Source: Undaria pinnatifida (Eukaryota; Sar; Phaeophyceae; Laminariales; Alariaceae). From it: a DNA stretch of 64,000 bases. The stretch lies in contig JABAKD010000024.1 in NCBI GenBank assembly GCA_012845835.1, positions 1,215,862-1,279,861 on the forward strand. Reading direction: 5' to 3'. Made by a program: the position numbers and the translations under genes. Shown here piece by piece: positions 35,001-45,415 of this stretch. The notes under the pieces are model-generated. The model did not search any database. It worked only from the letters and a program-made list of their open reading frames with translations, and was not told where the DNA came from. Every line of letters starts with the position of its first letter. Position 1 is the first letter of the stretch.

Positions 35001-38000
35001 CAAGGCCATTCTGCAGCAGGCTTCTGAGGTCCATGCTTTTCTGTAGACAGGACACCTCCTGTTATTTTGAAAACGCGCACCCAAGAAAGGCAAGATAAGT
35101 GGTTTGCAGGAAAACCAAAAGCTCGGGTGGCGTGGATCTGAATTTGGTGCAGGGCACAGTACCTACCAAAGAAGAAACCCAGGCTGTGCCAGCTTTCCTG
35201 TTTTCTTACGAACCAGGTACATATCAACATGACAAGGCAATGCAGCAGTAGACTTTTTAAGCTTCGCGTATACAACACGCATGATAGGGACGCCTACGAA
35301 CGCTAGTGTTTACGAAGCTACGAGTATTTATTTTGACACGAAGGGGGCACATGGCACGTACGATGGGAAACTGTTGCTTTGGAAACGTCTCGTCGATATC
35401 TGTCCGTAGGCGCGTCGCCCGGCGTTTGCGTCGCTCGGCGTTTGCGCTCTCGCCGTTATCGAGAAAAACATCTTGAAAAATCGTCTGAGGCGGAGTGTTA
35501 CCTTGGGTGTGATATACTGGTATACTTGGGTGTTACATACTGGTATACGGTGCAAGGGATTAGGGCCGGCCCCTCCGCCCCAATTACGGAGGGACCTTTT
35601 TTTTTTCGACTCGGCGGATGGGGAAAAGCAAAAAAATCGCTACACTTCCAAGTATTTGATACATGTTGTCAATTTACATCGATTGTTTGCGCACTCCGGC
35701 GCCTGCTGGCGTGTCCTTCAGTTCCGGTGGTGTCGACAGCACGCGCCCTTCCTACCGGCGGTCACCGTTACTACGCCAGCAGCGCACGCTGCCGTTATAT
35801 ACGGATGCGTGAATATCCGAATTTATCCCTCGGGACCAGGTGCGGTGGAGATAGCCACCCGGAAAGCCATCCCTCCGGGTAGTGTGGGACTGGCGCAGGC
35901 TCACCCGCTAGCAAGACCCCGGACCATGAGAAAACAGCCTTCCGCCGGGCTTGGTGTCCAGTTACCACCTACCCTAGTCATCTACCTTAGCCATTCGGGC
36001 TTTGGTCCTATAGGGTGGAGGGTTCGTATTTTGGAATTGCTATTAATAGTACGAGATAAACGGGTTACCATGCAGTATAGTCTATGCGGTCATGTACGCT
36101 GTTGACGTTAGTCGTAGCGATAGGGGGGTGCGGGGGTGAACTGTATGATCCCCGGAACCAAAGGCTTTGAATCGTAATCGATCATGTCCGGGCACGATAT
36201 TTGCACGGAGATGTTTTATGCTGGTACTGCCGAGGGCTGTGTACGGTCGATGTAAGAACAGCACGTACCAGGTATGATGTAGTGCAGCAGCAGCAGCAGC
36301 CGCAGAATTATGGCAAAACGCGGCAGGCAGGACGCTGGACCAATCGTGAGCGATACCGTGATACCGATCGTCTACTCTTGCGGACATGCAATAGCGGTAA
36401 CCACCCAGAGCAGAAGGAGCAGTGCTAGCCATGCTGTTAGCAGCGCGCAGCAGCAGCCGCGTTACGCCGGGACTATTCGAACTATCGTAGCCCACCAATA
36501 GAACAGCCGCAGTATCTACTACGGTCCAGCGTAGGATAATCGTCACACAAGACTAGTTAATAGAGAATAATAGAGAGTAAAAAAACCGAATTCAACGAGA
36601 ATCCCGAGCAGAAAAAAAATCGTACGAGGGTGCGGAACCAAAAGGAAGGGCAGAGAGAGGTGTGTTTGAGGTTCAAATCATTTTCTTCGGACGGTTGGTA
36701 TTACTCCGTCCAGAATGTCATACGAGCACAGAGCATCGCAGCACTGCAGAGCAGCAGCAGGCAGCACGCAGGTCATCGCAAGACGTGAGTTCGCACGGTG
36801 TCATCAACGCCAGACTGTCGGCACGTACGATATGCATGCGCGCAACCACACCACTTCATGTGCTGGGTCGTTTTTCGTTGGGACATGGATGGGAATGACT
36901 AATAGGTATCTACGAAAGCGTGTTGTACATGCCGATAAGTACACGTCGCGAGGTAACAGGAAGCCATGATCGACCGTCCCCACCCCGATACTTTGTCTTT
37001 CCGCACGAGGGCCATGGCACATGACGAGAACAAGTCCACGCACGTGCCGTTGACTCTCTTGCTCGCGATGCCCTAAATCGCTGTCCAGGCAGTCCGCTAT
37101 ACCGCACTAAACCCAAGGTAAGCCTTCGAAAGACGTGATCTCAGCCTTGGCAACTCTAGCTATTTTGGATTAAGACGATGCTGAGGGACACACTAATGAT
37201 CTAGTTTACTAATCTCTCCACGTGATCTCACTGCTGTGTCGTATTCTCGAGCAGCTGCAAGAGCAAGTGCAGGCGAAGGCACTGCAGGAGCTCATGACGC
37301 AGATGACAGACCAGTGCTTCAATCGATGCGCCAAGACCTCCAGCGGCGACCGCTTGACCTCGTCCGAGCAGGGTTGCATGGCCATGTGTATGGACAGGTG
37401 TGATACGAATAACTTGATATAGCCGTTGTCGCCGGAATCGCTCTCGGCACAATGTTGGGGCGATCGGTAATTGGCCGCTTTTTAAGACTGACTTGGCTGG
37501 ACTTGACAGCTACCATGTTTGTGATTAATTGGGTGACGAACCATGCCAACTATTAATACTGGTTCTGGTACTGGCACAATCCTAGACCTAGCAGCACGCG
37601 TATAACAAGCCGCTACATATCTTTGATCTCACAGCCGAAGTGTATTTGAATATTATTTGCGACCTAAACCTCCTAAAAAATCTCCCCCCCCCCCCCTCTC
37701 GCTCTCCCTTACTCAAACGCCCCACCAAATATCGAAATCCGCCAGATTAATAAACACTTCACGCACAGGATATCACCTCATTATCTTTCGAGAGCCATCC
37801 ATGCCGCTGTTTCCCCCCCCCCCCCCCCCCCCGCCTCGAACGCCCCCTTCTTCCCCATCACCCGCACCATCGCCTAGACCTAGCACCACACGTATAACAA
37901 ACCCCTCACCTAAAGCCCTTCCTTCCCCCCCCCCCCCCCCCAACCCATCCCAACCCCACCCCCTCGAATACTCCACCCTCTCTTTATTCACTGATTGTAC

Positions 38001-39773
38001 GACTTACCCCAGGATATACATGATAAACTGATGCATTATTTCCAAAACCGTCACATTTATCCCCTCAAAATAATGTATAATTTCCACGCACATATTGAGC
38101 TGCCCCCCCCGCCCCCCCCCCGCCCCAACCCCCCCCCCCCCCAACCCCCCAATAATAAACTGGTGCCAAAACCGTCAGATTTATTCCCTTGAAAGGATTT
38201 AAAGCTTACATGCACAAATTGCCCCCCCTTCCCCCCCCCCCCCCCCCCCCTCCAAACCCGCTCGCTTTTGATCAAAACCAGACCCCCACGTCCTTCAAAA
38301 CTCCGCCCCCCCCCCCCCTCACCGGTTATTCGACTTACAAATTCACTTGATAAAAGGGTACATTTCCTTCCACAGCTGTCCGATTTTGTCCCCCTCAGAA
38401 ACGGGTTTTATAGTTTCCGCGCACAGACTGACTAAAATCGCCCTGTTGACCCAGACAGCTACACTGTAGTTGTAAGGGGAGTCGCCGACCTATATCCTTA
38501 ATGAGGACACACAACTCGTAATGCGCGCGATCGGAGTATCACACACAGCTTGCAAAGATGAGTTTCGGACGAAAACTTCGATCTCACAGCTGGAGTGTAT
38601 TTTCATTTTTTATAATAAATACGCCAGTCAGATTCCAAGACGCGGCACTCCGCAAATTACCACACGGCAACAAATTGTGCTATCTAGCGAACCAATATGC
38701 AAGGAGCTCCCAGCGCTGCGAGTATCACCTTGGCTTTCCTCGGATGCGAGACCGAACCTCACAATCGCGAGGACAGCCCTCGAAGAGCTGCAGTACTGGT
38801 AGACCAGGAATGTGCACTACCGGTGCGAGGTTCTCAGCGTTTCTCAGAATCATGTGCGGTTGGCAGAAAAAATTGCGAATTCCACATTTTTGCCGTGGCC
38901 CCTGGTGGAAAACGCCTCCTCCGTATACGCTGGAAATCCCCCCCCCCCTCGCTGTTTCATTTTTGGGATTTAAGAATGCAAACAATGTGGGCTGCGGTTA
39001 TTGCCAGTGATTTCCATTTTTGACCAAATTGCAGTATTGCCGGTACGTCCGCTCGTCTTCCAGTGGACCACAGCGTGGTGAATAAAGCTAGGCGAAAAAC
39101 AGAGGCTGACTTTGTGTCGAACGCTATGATAAGGAGGGTGAATCATAACACCATCTCCAACGGCAGAACACTTTTGTGGGCCTTGGCTTTACTTTGTTGG
39201 CGTAACACGTTTTTGCTTACCTATGTCAACAATAATACGTAGCGAACCGAGAAACCAGCCGTCTCTCAGCCTTGTGACATATCTTGAGTACATCCACGTG
39301 CATCGATATCCCAAAAGACTGGGAGCTCAAATAAAAAAAAAAAAATGGATGGTGGCCTTCTTTTCGCCGACCAATCAACCGTTATCGTTCGCTTCGATTA
39401 CGCGACGTCAAGAAATGCTAATCAAAAAGGGAGTAGAAGCACGCTTGATTGATGCTTTTTAGAGTTCTTGTCTGGTCGCAAGCCGCGCTGCAGTTTCAAG
39501 CTCACGCGAGTAGAAGCACGCGTGATTGATGCTTTCTAGAGTTCTCGTCTGGTCGCAAGCCGCGCAGCAGTTTCAGGCTGACGCGCCTTTAACATATTAC
39601 TACGTACCAGGGTATCATTGTTTTGGTAGACCCTGCGCCTGGATCACTCGCATTTTGTCGTTCACATACTTACCCTCCGAGCATTTGTTGTCTGCTGCTG
39701 CAATCGGCCTGCAAGGTATATGGACACGATGGGGGTCGTCAACAAAGCGATGGTCGCCAAGTCTCAACGGTGA
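31142..39773 (+). CDS. TIM13: Mitochondrial import inner membrane translocase subunit Tim13 (three exons)
   Basis: Small TIM chaperone of the mitochondrial intermembrane space that, in known systems, works with Tim8 to guide hydrophobic precursors across. Exons: 31142-31189, 37255-37397, 39716-39773; GT-AG introns of 6065 and 2318 bp; phases 0 and 2. The total is 249 nt, 82 aa plus stop (human is about 95). The twin CX3C motif is intact: CFNRC at 37-41 and CMAMC at 57-61 with a 15-residue spacer. They are flanked by ELMTQMTDQ before and MDRYMDTMGVVNKAMVAK after, as in Tim13. It lacks a cleavable presequence, as expected. Divergent neighbour of SerRS. Tim8 or another small TIM is possible, but the EQ.C.AMCMDRYMD segment favours Tim13. 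Confidence 0.92.
31700..31880. repeat. CGGGAC/GGGATT degenerate repeats in TIM13 intron 1
   Basis: Runs such as TCCCGGGACGGATCCCGTGG and GATATCCCGGGATCCGCCGG, related to 34380-34640. Confidence 0.75.
31990..32065. repeat. (GTT)n microsatellite, about 24 units
   Basis: Uninterrupted TTG/GTT trinucleotide run. The poly-Val open frame over it is not a gene. Confidence 0.98.
33240..33480 (-). repeat. ~120-bp direct duplication inside the gene remnant
   Basis: GAGGTCCAGCAGGCTGCAGA, TCTCGTTGGTAA and CCACTCGCGGGGTGACAGCT then TCCGT occur twice (plus-strand view, about 33277 and 33384). It creates the repeated KLSPREWS..TNE segment. Confidence 0.92.
33584..33607. repeat. Poly-G tract
   Basis: About 23 G residues followed by TTCGGTGGTGG. 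One of many long G/C homopolymers in the window. Confidence 0.95.
34380..34640. repeat. 21-bp minisatellite (ATCCCACGGGACGCGACACGG)-like
   Basis: Five near-identical units of CACGGGACGCGACACGGATC at about 34469-34560, flanked by GGGATT/CCCACGGGAT degenerate units. It gives an HGTRHGS repeat open frame that is not a gene. Confidence 0.92.
34650..37254. other. 3' part of TIM13 intron 1
   Basis: No gene is recognised. About 35370-35520 resembles 47320-47440 (CGCTCGGCGTTTGCGCT, TTGGGTGTGA), a dispersed repeat. 35800-36020 has a GC-rich, somewhat protein-like stretch on the plus strand without an identifiable family. 36280-36300 and 36740-36770 are short CAG runs. Confidence 0.4.
37255..37397 (+). 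CDS. TIM13: TIM13 exon 2 (twin CX3C)
   Basis: Acceptor CTCGAGCAG, then LQEQVQAKALQELMTQMTDQ, CFNRC, a polar loop, SSEQGCMAMCMD, ending GGACAG|GTGTGA, phase 2. Contains all four cysteines. Confidence 0.93.
37677..37984. repeat. C-rich tracts in TIM13 intron 2
   Basis: Poly-C runs at about 37682-37695, 37814-37832 and 37926-37940 within a pyrimidine-rich stretch; Pro-rich open frames result. Confidence 0.85.
37985..38623 (+). mobile_element. Dispersed ~550-bp element, copy B (in TIM13 intron 2)
   Basis: GTACGACTTACCCCAGGATA start, CACATTTATCCCCTC, C tracts at about 38103-38150 and 38222-38250, GGGTTTTATAGTTTCCGCGC, GAGTCGCCGACCTATATCC, and end CGATCTCACAGCTGGAGTG. It is the reverse complement of 9545-10080. 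Confidence 0.85.
39445..39592. repeat. ~73-bp direct duplication in TIM13 intron 2
   Basis: GAGTAGAAGCACGC, TTGATTGATGCTTT, TAGAGTTCTTGTCTGGTCGC and AAGCCGCGC occur twice in a row with few changes. Confidence 0.9.
39716..39773 (+). CDS. TIM13: TIM13 exon 3
   Basis: Acceptor CTGCAAG, completes the Arg codon, then YMDTMGVVNKAMVAKSQR and TGA at 39771-39773. It matches the C-terminal helix of Tim13 (RYMDAWN-like). Confidence 0.88.
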
Positions 39774-39889
39774 CGCGGGCGTGTACTTTCGTTTGACGCA
39801 AGGTAGCACACCCCGTCGAACACCTTCCAGTTTTTCTTTTTGGTTTTGCTTTTGGAAAACGGGGACAGCGAGAGCTAACGCTGCGCCAT

Positions 39890-40055
39890 GGTAAAATATC
39901 TCGACGAGATATTCCCCGAGGCAATGAGTTGGCTCTGGGTAGATATCTCAAGCGAGATACTTCTAAAGCGCCTTGTCCATGGAAATATATCTCAGCTAGA
40001 TGCTTCCGAAACCATTTGTCTGTGGAAATATATCTCAGCGAGATATTACCAATGC
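39890..40055. repeat. Array of short ATATCTC..GAGATAT palindromes after TIM13
   Basis: AAATATCTCGACGAGATATT, GATATCTCAAGCGAGATACT, ATATATCTCAGCTAGATGC and ATATATCTCAGCGAGATATT are spaced about 35-60 bp apart. They begin about 120 bp after the TIM13 stop, so they could lie in its 3' UTR or flank. Confidence 0.8.
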
Positions 40056-40314
40056 AGTTTTTAGCGTGTGCGCCTCTTGTTTTCGGGAGAATCGGCTGTC
40101 ATTTTTTTTCCCGAGGGGGTGTGTTGTCTTTCGCGTAACCTGGTAGGCGGTGCTGCTGTACGAACGGCAGTGGGAGCGGAAGAAGGGGGATGCAGAAGTG
40201 TGTTCGATGAAGCCCGGCGTCGCTCGTGCGTGGAATTGTGATCCAGTGGCCCAACACGTTCATCGTTCACGGCGGTAGCGACTCCACAGAGTCGGGGCGG
40301 ATATTTTTGCATAG
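40056..40314. other. Intergenic, no feature
   Basis: Nothing recognised. Confidence 0.4.
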
Positions 40315-40735
40315 TTGATCTCGGGTTATGACCCGGCTTGTGGATCGGGTCAGGAGGTTTTCAGATTTTCGCTGGTCAAGTCGGATTGGGTCAGACAGTG
40401 TTCGAATTGCCACGGGTCGGGTCGGGTCGGGTCGGGTCGGGTCGGGTCGGGTCGGGTCGGGTCGGGTCGGGTCGGGTCGGGTCGGGTCGGGTCGGGTCGG
40501 GTCGGGTCGGGTCGGGTCGGGTCGGGTCGGGTCGGGTCGGGTCGGGTCGGGTTGGGTTGGGTCGGGTCGGGTCGAGTCGGGTCGGGTCGGGTCGAATCGG
40601 GTCGAGTCGAGTCGAGTCGGGTCGAGTCGGGTCGGGTCGGATCGATTCGGGTCAGGACGTTTCCCAATCTCACGGATCAGATCGGATCACCCTTACTTAA
40701 GCCGACCCGCGAGAAATCGCCCTACCCGTGAAATC
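40315..40735. repeat. (GGGTC)n pentamer array
   Basis: An almost perfect GGGTC run from about 40413 to 40550 (some 28 units), then interrupted GTCGAGTCGG and GGGTTGGGTT variants to 40650. It is flanked by the same CGGGTCA-TTTTCAGATTTT and CCCGCGAGAAAT context seen in the 27- and 28-kb blocks. [10 protein letters not shown] open frames are artefacts. Confidence 0.97.
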
Positions 40736-41594
40736 CCCCCCTTTTTCCCCCGAAACCTGTCGCCAGTTGAAAGCCATCCGGGGCTGATATCTAGGAAGCT
40801 GCTGTAGTAGAAGAAATCGTCTGTTACATAGTGCAACCTACAGTCTAGTGGAACCTGTCGCATATTGTTACCAGGGTTATAGGGTTCGAGACCTCTTTTG
40901 CACAGCTGGAGTTTATTTCGCCCATTTTTTCTCGTGATGACGACAGCTGGTGGTGGTGTTACAGTAGTTCCTTGTGAGGGGAAAGGCGGTATCAATAGTA
41001 GTCACACCTGACATCACAACCTTTTTTGTTGTATGTTTTTTCGGGAGCACGAGTTTCAAGGTTTTGTTTGGGCGATGCAAAAACTTGAGCACACCACCGC
41101 TATGTGGGGCTGGCAGTCCGCTGTGCTCCCGCCCCCGACAAAGTGTTTGGGGCGGACGCTTATCTTGAAGAAACAACGGCACATGTTTGTGTTCGCAGGT
41201 ATTTACTGCACTGCAGGAATCAAAGTGCCGCGTTGTATCTCGTATTATTTGCGTTTCTGGTGTTTACTCGTGGTATGAAGAATTCGTATTACGGCGTTGC
41301 CTGAAAAATGTGCTGCCGGATGCTTGCTACCCTTGGAAGGCGTTACGGGTTGGGGGGGGGGCGGCGGGAGATGGTGATGTATACCCTGAGGGCGAAAACC
41401 TCGTTGTTTGCTTGTTTTACGCTGCGTGAACGGGACCGAACGGAACCGAATTGAGTGGACCGGAATCAAACCGAACCGAACCGAAACGAAATGAAATGAA
41501 AAATAAACCAGACGGAAACGGAAACAGAAACAAAACCGAAACCAAACCACTTGATACCATATGATATCATACCCTATACTATTAATAGTAATAC
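40736..41594. other. Intergenic, no gene recognised
   Basis: 41420-41545 is a degenerate CCGAAC/GGAAC repeat (also at 42150-42260). Open frames at 41033-41304 have no domain. A short intron-like signal context (TTCGCAG) occurs near 41195, but no coding segment is identifiable. Confidence 0.4.
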
Positions 41595-42130
41595 ATCAAG
41601 GCTGCGGTGGGGGGGGGTACCCCCCATTTTCACTACCGGGTTTGAGCTATAATATCGTGTCATATCATATCATATCATATCATATCATATCGTACTATAC
41701 TATATGATACCATCATACTATTATACTATCATACTACCATACTATCACGCTATCGTTTCTGCCATACTATCATATCATATCATATCATATCATATCGTAC
41801 TAGACTATATGATACCATCATACTATTATACTATCATACTACCATACTATTACGCTATCGTGTACTATCATACTGCCATACTATCATATCATATCATATC
41901 ATACTCGCGCGAGTGACTCTGTACCTCACTGACGAACACCCGTTCGGCGATTTTTTGTTGCAGCGTAGCTATCCATCCCTTCCCGTATTAATGTCGAGAA
42001 TATTTAACAGTGGTCACGAAAGCCTGTTACCTCAAGGAACAGGGGGGTGGGTCACTCGCGCGAGTGACACCGAGCCTCCACTGAAAAAAAAGTGTCCATA
42101 AGGGGGTAAAAAGAACATCTAGCCCTTATG
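41595..42130 (+). mobile_element. TIR/MITE-like element with internal (ATATC)n, copy 2
   Basis: Left end AAGGCTGCGGTGGGGGGGGG then TACCCCCCATTTTCACTACC and GGGTTTGAGC. ATATC arrays lie at 41660-41690 and 41770-41800, with GATACCATCATACTATTATA duplicated. The palindromic CTCGCGCGAGTGACTC follows, then GGAACAGGGGGGTGGGTCAC and CGCGCGAGTGACACCGAG. The right end is diverged. Confidence 0.75.
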
Positions 42131-42149
42131 GTACTGTAGCATTCATCCA

Positions 42150-42270
42150 AGTCAAACCGAACCAAAACCGAACTGAACCGAAGAGAGTAAAAATGCCCAA
42201 CCGACCCAAATCTAACCAACGGGAACCGATTCGAACCCGAAACGAATCTAGACCATCGGAACCGTACCAG
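42150..42270. repeat. CCGAAC degenerate repeats
   Basis: AACCGAACCAAAACCGAACT and similar units, shared with 41430-41545. Confidence 0.75.
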
Positions 42271-42373
42271 ATCGAATCCAACGAAGCGAACCGAGCATAC
42301 CATCGAAAAACGGCAGTAAACAATGCCTTTGCCTCGGTCAGTCTGCTCGCGTGTCGCCATATAGCCAACTAAC

Positions 42374-42648
42374 TGAAGACCAAGGCTACGGTAGGGGGGG
42401 TACCCCCGTTTTCACTGGTGTGTTTGAGCCACTCGCACGAGTGACTCTGTACCCCACGGATGAAAATGATTCAGGCACTTGTTTTGGCGCAGCTTAGATC
42501 ACCTTTGCATTGCGGGTTGATTTCGTCGATGTAAAACTTGAAGAATACGTAAGATCGCATAGAAACAAAGGGGTTACTCGCGCGAGTGACCCCTGCCACT
42601 GAAATAAAAGGCCCAAAAGGGGACCCCCCTACCGTAGCCTGGGTCTGA
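42374..42648 (+). mobile_element. Complete TIR element (MITE), ~265 bp
   Basis: Left terminus AGACCAAGGCTACGGTAGGG; right terminus CCCCCCTACCGTAGCCTGGG then TCT, its near inverted complement. Inside are TTTTCACTGGTGTGTTTGAG, the palindromic ACTCGCACGAGTGACTCTGT, and TACTCGCGCGAGTGACCCC. This copy lacks the ATATC array of copies 1 and 2, so the array looks like a later expansion. No transposase; non-autonomous. No clear target duplication was identified. Confidence 0.82.
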
Positions 42649-42684
42649 ACCCAAGTTTTTTAGCTACGGATATACTCGCGGTTC

Positions 42685-42868
42685 AGATCTCGCCCCTGCC
42701 AAATCGCTATCAATTTCACCCCCGCCATCTCATTTACCGCAGAAAATTATGGACAGGCGCAAGCTATGATACATCAGACCTCGCCCCTGCCATATCGCTA
42801 TCAATTTCACCCGCCATCTCATTTACCGCAGAAAATTATGGACAGGCGCAAGCTATGATACATCACAG
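42685..42868. repeat. ~91-bp direct duplication
   Basis: CTCGCCCCTGCC, ATCGCTATCAATTTCACCC, GCCATCTCATTTACCGCAGA and CAGGCGCAAGCTATGATACA then TCA are repeated back to back. Confidence 0.95.
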
Positions 42869-43190
42869 AGGCGCCGCTATTCTCATGCCGCCATCTTCCA
42901 TTGGTCATGGGGGGCAGCATGATACCACGTTATATTCACCCTTTTTGATTGAATATTGCGAGCGGCATTCGCCAGGGAGAGAATTCGTTTTTGTCACGTG
43001 AACCAGAGCCTGTACTAATGAGTCATCCCTCTACAGTGCCGTCGGGGTTGCACTGTCTTGGGGCAAACGTTTGTTAGCCCTATTGTTGTTACCTCTACTG
43101 TGCGGTTGAAAAGCTAGGGAACTACCGGTTGGGATGATAAATACACGAGGATATATCTGGTATTGTTTTAGGACTACTTTAGCACTAAGG
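42869..43190. other. Intergenic, no feature
   Basis: Nothing recognised. Confidence 0.4.
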
Positions 43191-43835
43191 CTTAGAAGCT
43201 TGGTCGGGTTGCGCGAACGAAAATGCCTTCGAAATTGTTTTTCGAGTGAGATACGAGTAGACTGTTGAGCTCTTATTAATGTAAGGAGAGCTCAGAGACT
43301 GGTGCTGCGCCCCAACCCTACCCACCGTGGGATGGCTCGCATAATTAAGTATATACCATTAAACGTTGGTTGGGTTGCGCGAATGAATGCCTTCGAAGTC
43401 ACGTTTCGGGCGAGTCTATGAGCTCCACTCATGATACGAGTGCAGAAACTTTTGCTTGCACCCCTCCTAGCGTCCGAGATGGCTGCTGTGATAAAATGGT
43501 GATGCATGAACTGTTCTTCACTGCAGGCTCGCTTCCTAGACTGTTACAGTTGTCGTTGCTGCTATTAATAGTATCGAAGAGCTCTTGGTGTAGGCCGACA
43601 TATATGGGCCACAAATGGGTTCATTGATCCGATATATCCTCGGAAATATCTTGGTTTGATAGCGCAATATTAATCGGTATATCTAGAGACTAGACTATAC
43701 AGATATCATACCTAGTAGGCCGTCGGAGTTGTTCCTTGGGTTGCGCACCTTCGAATGTTCTCAAGTTTCGCGATTGGGTGAGGCATAGACTAATGAATGG
43801 AGCTCAGACATTCTCAATTGAGTAGCATAATAAAC
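43191..43835. repeat. Dispersed GGGTTGCGCGAATGAATGC repeat family, 3 copies
   Basis: GGTTGCGCGAACGAAAATGC at 43207, GGTTGCGCGAATGAATGCC at 43371 and GGGTTGCGCACCTTCGAATG at 43738 share a following TTTCGGGCGAGT / GAGCTC context. Relatives occur at 17862-17925 and 63760-63830. Confidence 0.7.
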
Positions 43836-43889
43836 GAACGATACGTGCGGTGCACCCTACCTACCGTACGTAGCATTCATGCGTCAATA

Positions 43890-43985
43890 GCCACCTCGCC
43901 CAATTAGAGCCCCAAAACCCCCTACCCATACTAGATCCAAGTAAATTTTGTCCCCGAAAACGGATTTCCAGCTGCGAAAAGAAAG
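43890..43985 (-). repeat. Dispersed GGGGCTCTAAAGGGGTT-core repeat, reversed copy
   Basis: TTAGAGCCCCAAAACCCCCT, ACCCATACTAGATCC and GAAAACGGATTTCCAGCTG are the reverse complement of the 11.7-kb core. Confidence 0.65.
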
Positions 43986-45415
43986 TCGTTCACTATTAAT
44001 AGACTATAGCGAACTAACGTGTACCGCGGCGTGCCGTCTAAGAGTAGCACACTCTAACAGAAGCCTTGCCGTCTAACAGCGGACACGTTATTTGGGAAAA
44101 TTCCTCGATTTTGGTCGATCCTATCTCGAGAGCGGGGGCATCCAAACAAGAGCATGACCTATGCTACCTCTCCCCGCCAGCCAACATTGACCGAAAACAA
44201 TCAATGCTTTCGCCACACAAAGTCCCACAGACCAAATGTGGTGCACTGACTTCTCAGACATGAACAACGAATGCTATCTGCAAGTGAGTTTCCGACCATT
44301 GATTTCATCTGAGATAAAGTAGTCGGCCCTCCAAAAACTGAAAAAGAGTAGCCTATACGCGATGCAGTTTTCCATGTAAATCGCGAGGCGTTCGTGGGGG
44401 AAAGAGGTCGCGCATATTAGTCAATCCCTCTTGCAGTGAAAGCCTTGGTTTTGGTGTGGCTGCCCCCCCCTCGCCCCCCCCCCCCCACACAAAAAAAGAA
44501 ACGGAGGCCGAATCTGAACAAAAAAGTGTGGGTCATGCTTGGGTCATGGGGTGTATTTTCTTAACGCCCCTGTGCAAGCACTATATTTCACCAGAGGGGC
44601 ATTGTTATTAGTTATCAGTAGTTGGATTTGAAGGACAGGGAGTGGAAGAGAGTAGAACGGCAGATAGATACATGTGATCTGGGTGCTGGACACTACAGAA
44701 GGTGCTAGATACTGGGTGTACCGGGAGCTGCTTTCGTGTGTCCACGGGTGGGTAAGCATAGACAGTACTGCTTCCTGTAAAGTACCCTCTACCAGGCACC
44801 AGGCACCACCAGGTGTCCTGTATCCTGATTATTAATAGTATCTATCTGTACCGGTTTTATTGGTACACTATTACGCCGCGTTTTACGATCTTTTTGCTTT
44901 TTCGTTCTTCGGAAGGTGCCAAAACCGCCGGGTAGCCCCCAAAATCACCTGCACAGCTGCACACAGCGCTTCCCTCGTGAGGCTCACCCAGGAATCGTGC
45001 ACGGTGCCTCGCGATACGCAACATAGCACTAACCGTGGGCTTTCGGCATGGGCTGCAGGAATTTCCGAGCCCCGTGTCACAACGTGGAGCTTTCTCTCAC
45101 CTGCTATCGCTGTTTGGATCTGTTTCGAAAGATCGCCTCGTTGGCTGCCGCTGTGTATCCAGTGCGACCCCGACTCGAAGGAGGAGGTGCGACTCCGGGC
45201 GAAACACCACGCGTTATTGGCACCGTAATCGCAGGCATGACTCCTGGCGATGTCGTTCCAGCTCGTGTGATGAAGGCGCCCCGGCCCCGGGTGATGGCGC
45301 TTCTGCCCCTGGTGAGGGTGCTCTAGCCCCTATCGCTGGTGGCTGGGTGGGTCTCAACGCCTCCTCGTCCGTAAATATAATATCAATAGTGATATACAAA
45401 TAACGTATATACGGT
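43986..45415. other. Intergenic, no gene recognised
   Basis: Poly-C at about 44462-44486. Open frames at 44860-45403 have no domain. 45270-45320 has GCGCCCC-GGCCCC repeats giving a Gly/Ala/Pro-rich frame. Confidence 0.4.

Noticed and set aside
35800-36050. Fragment of a retrotransposon polyprotein
   Set aside because: The plus-strand frame looks somewhat protein-like, but no reverse transcriptase, integrase or other motif can be pointed to.
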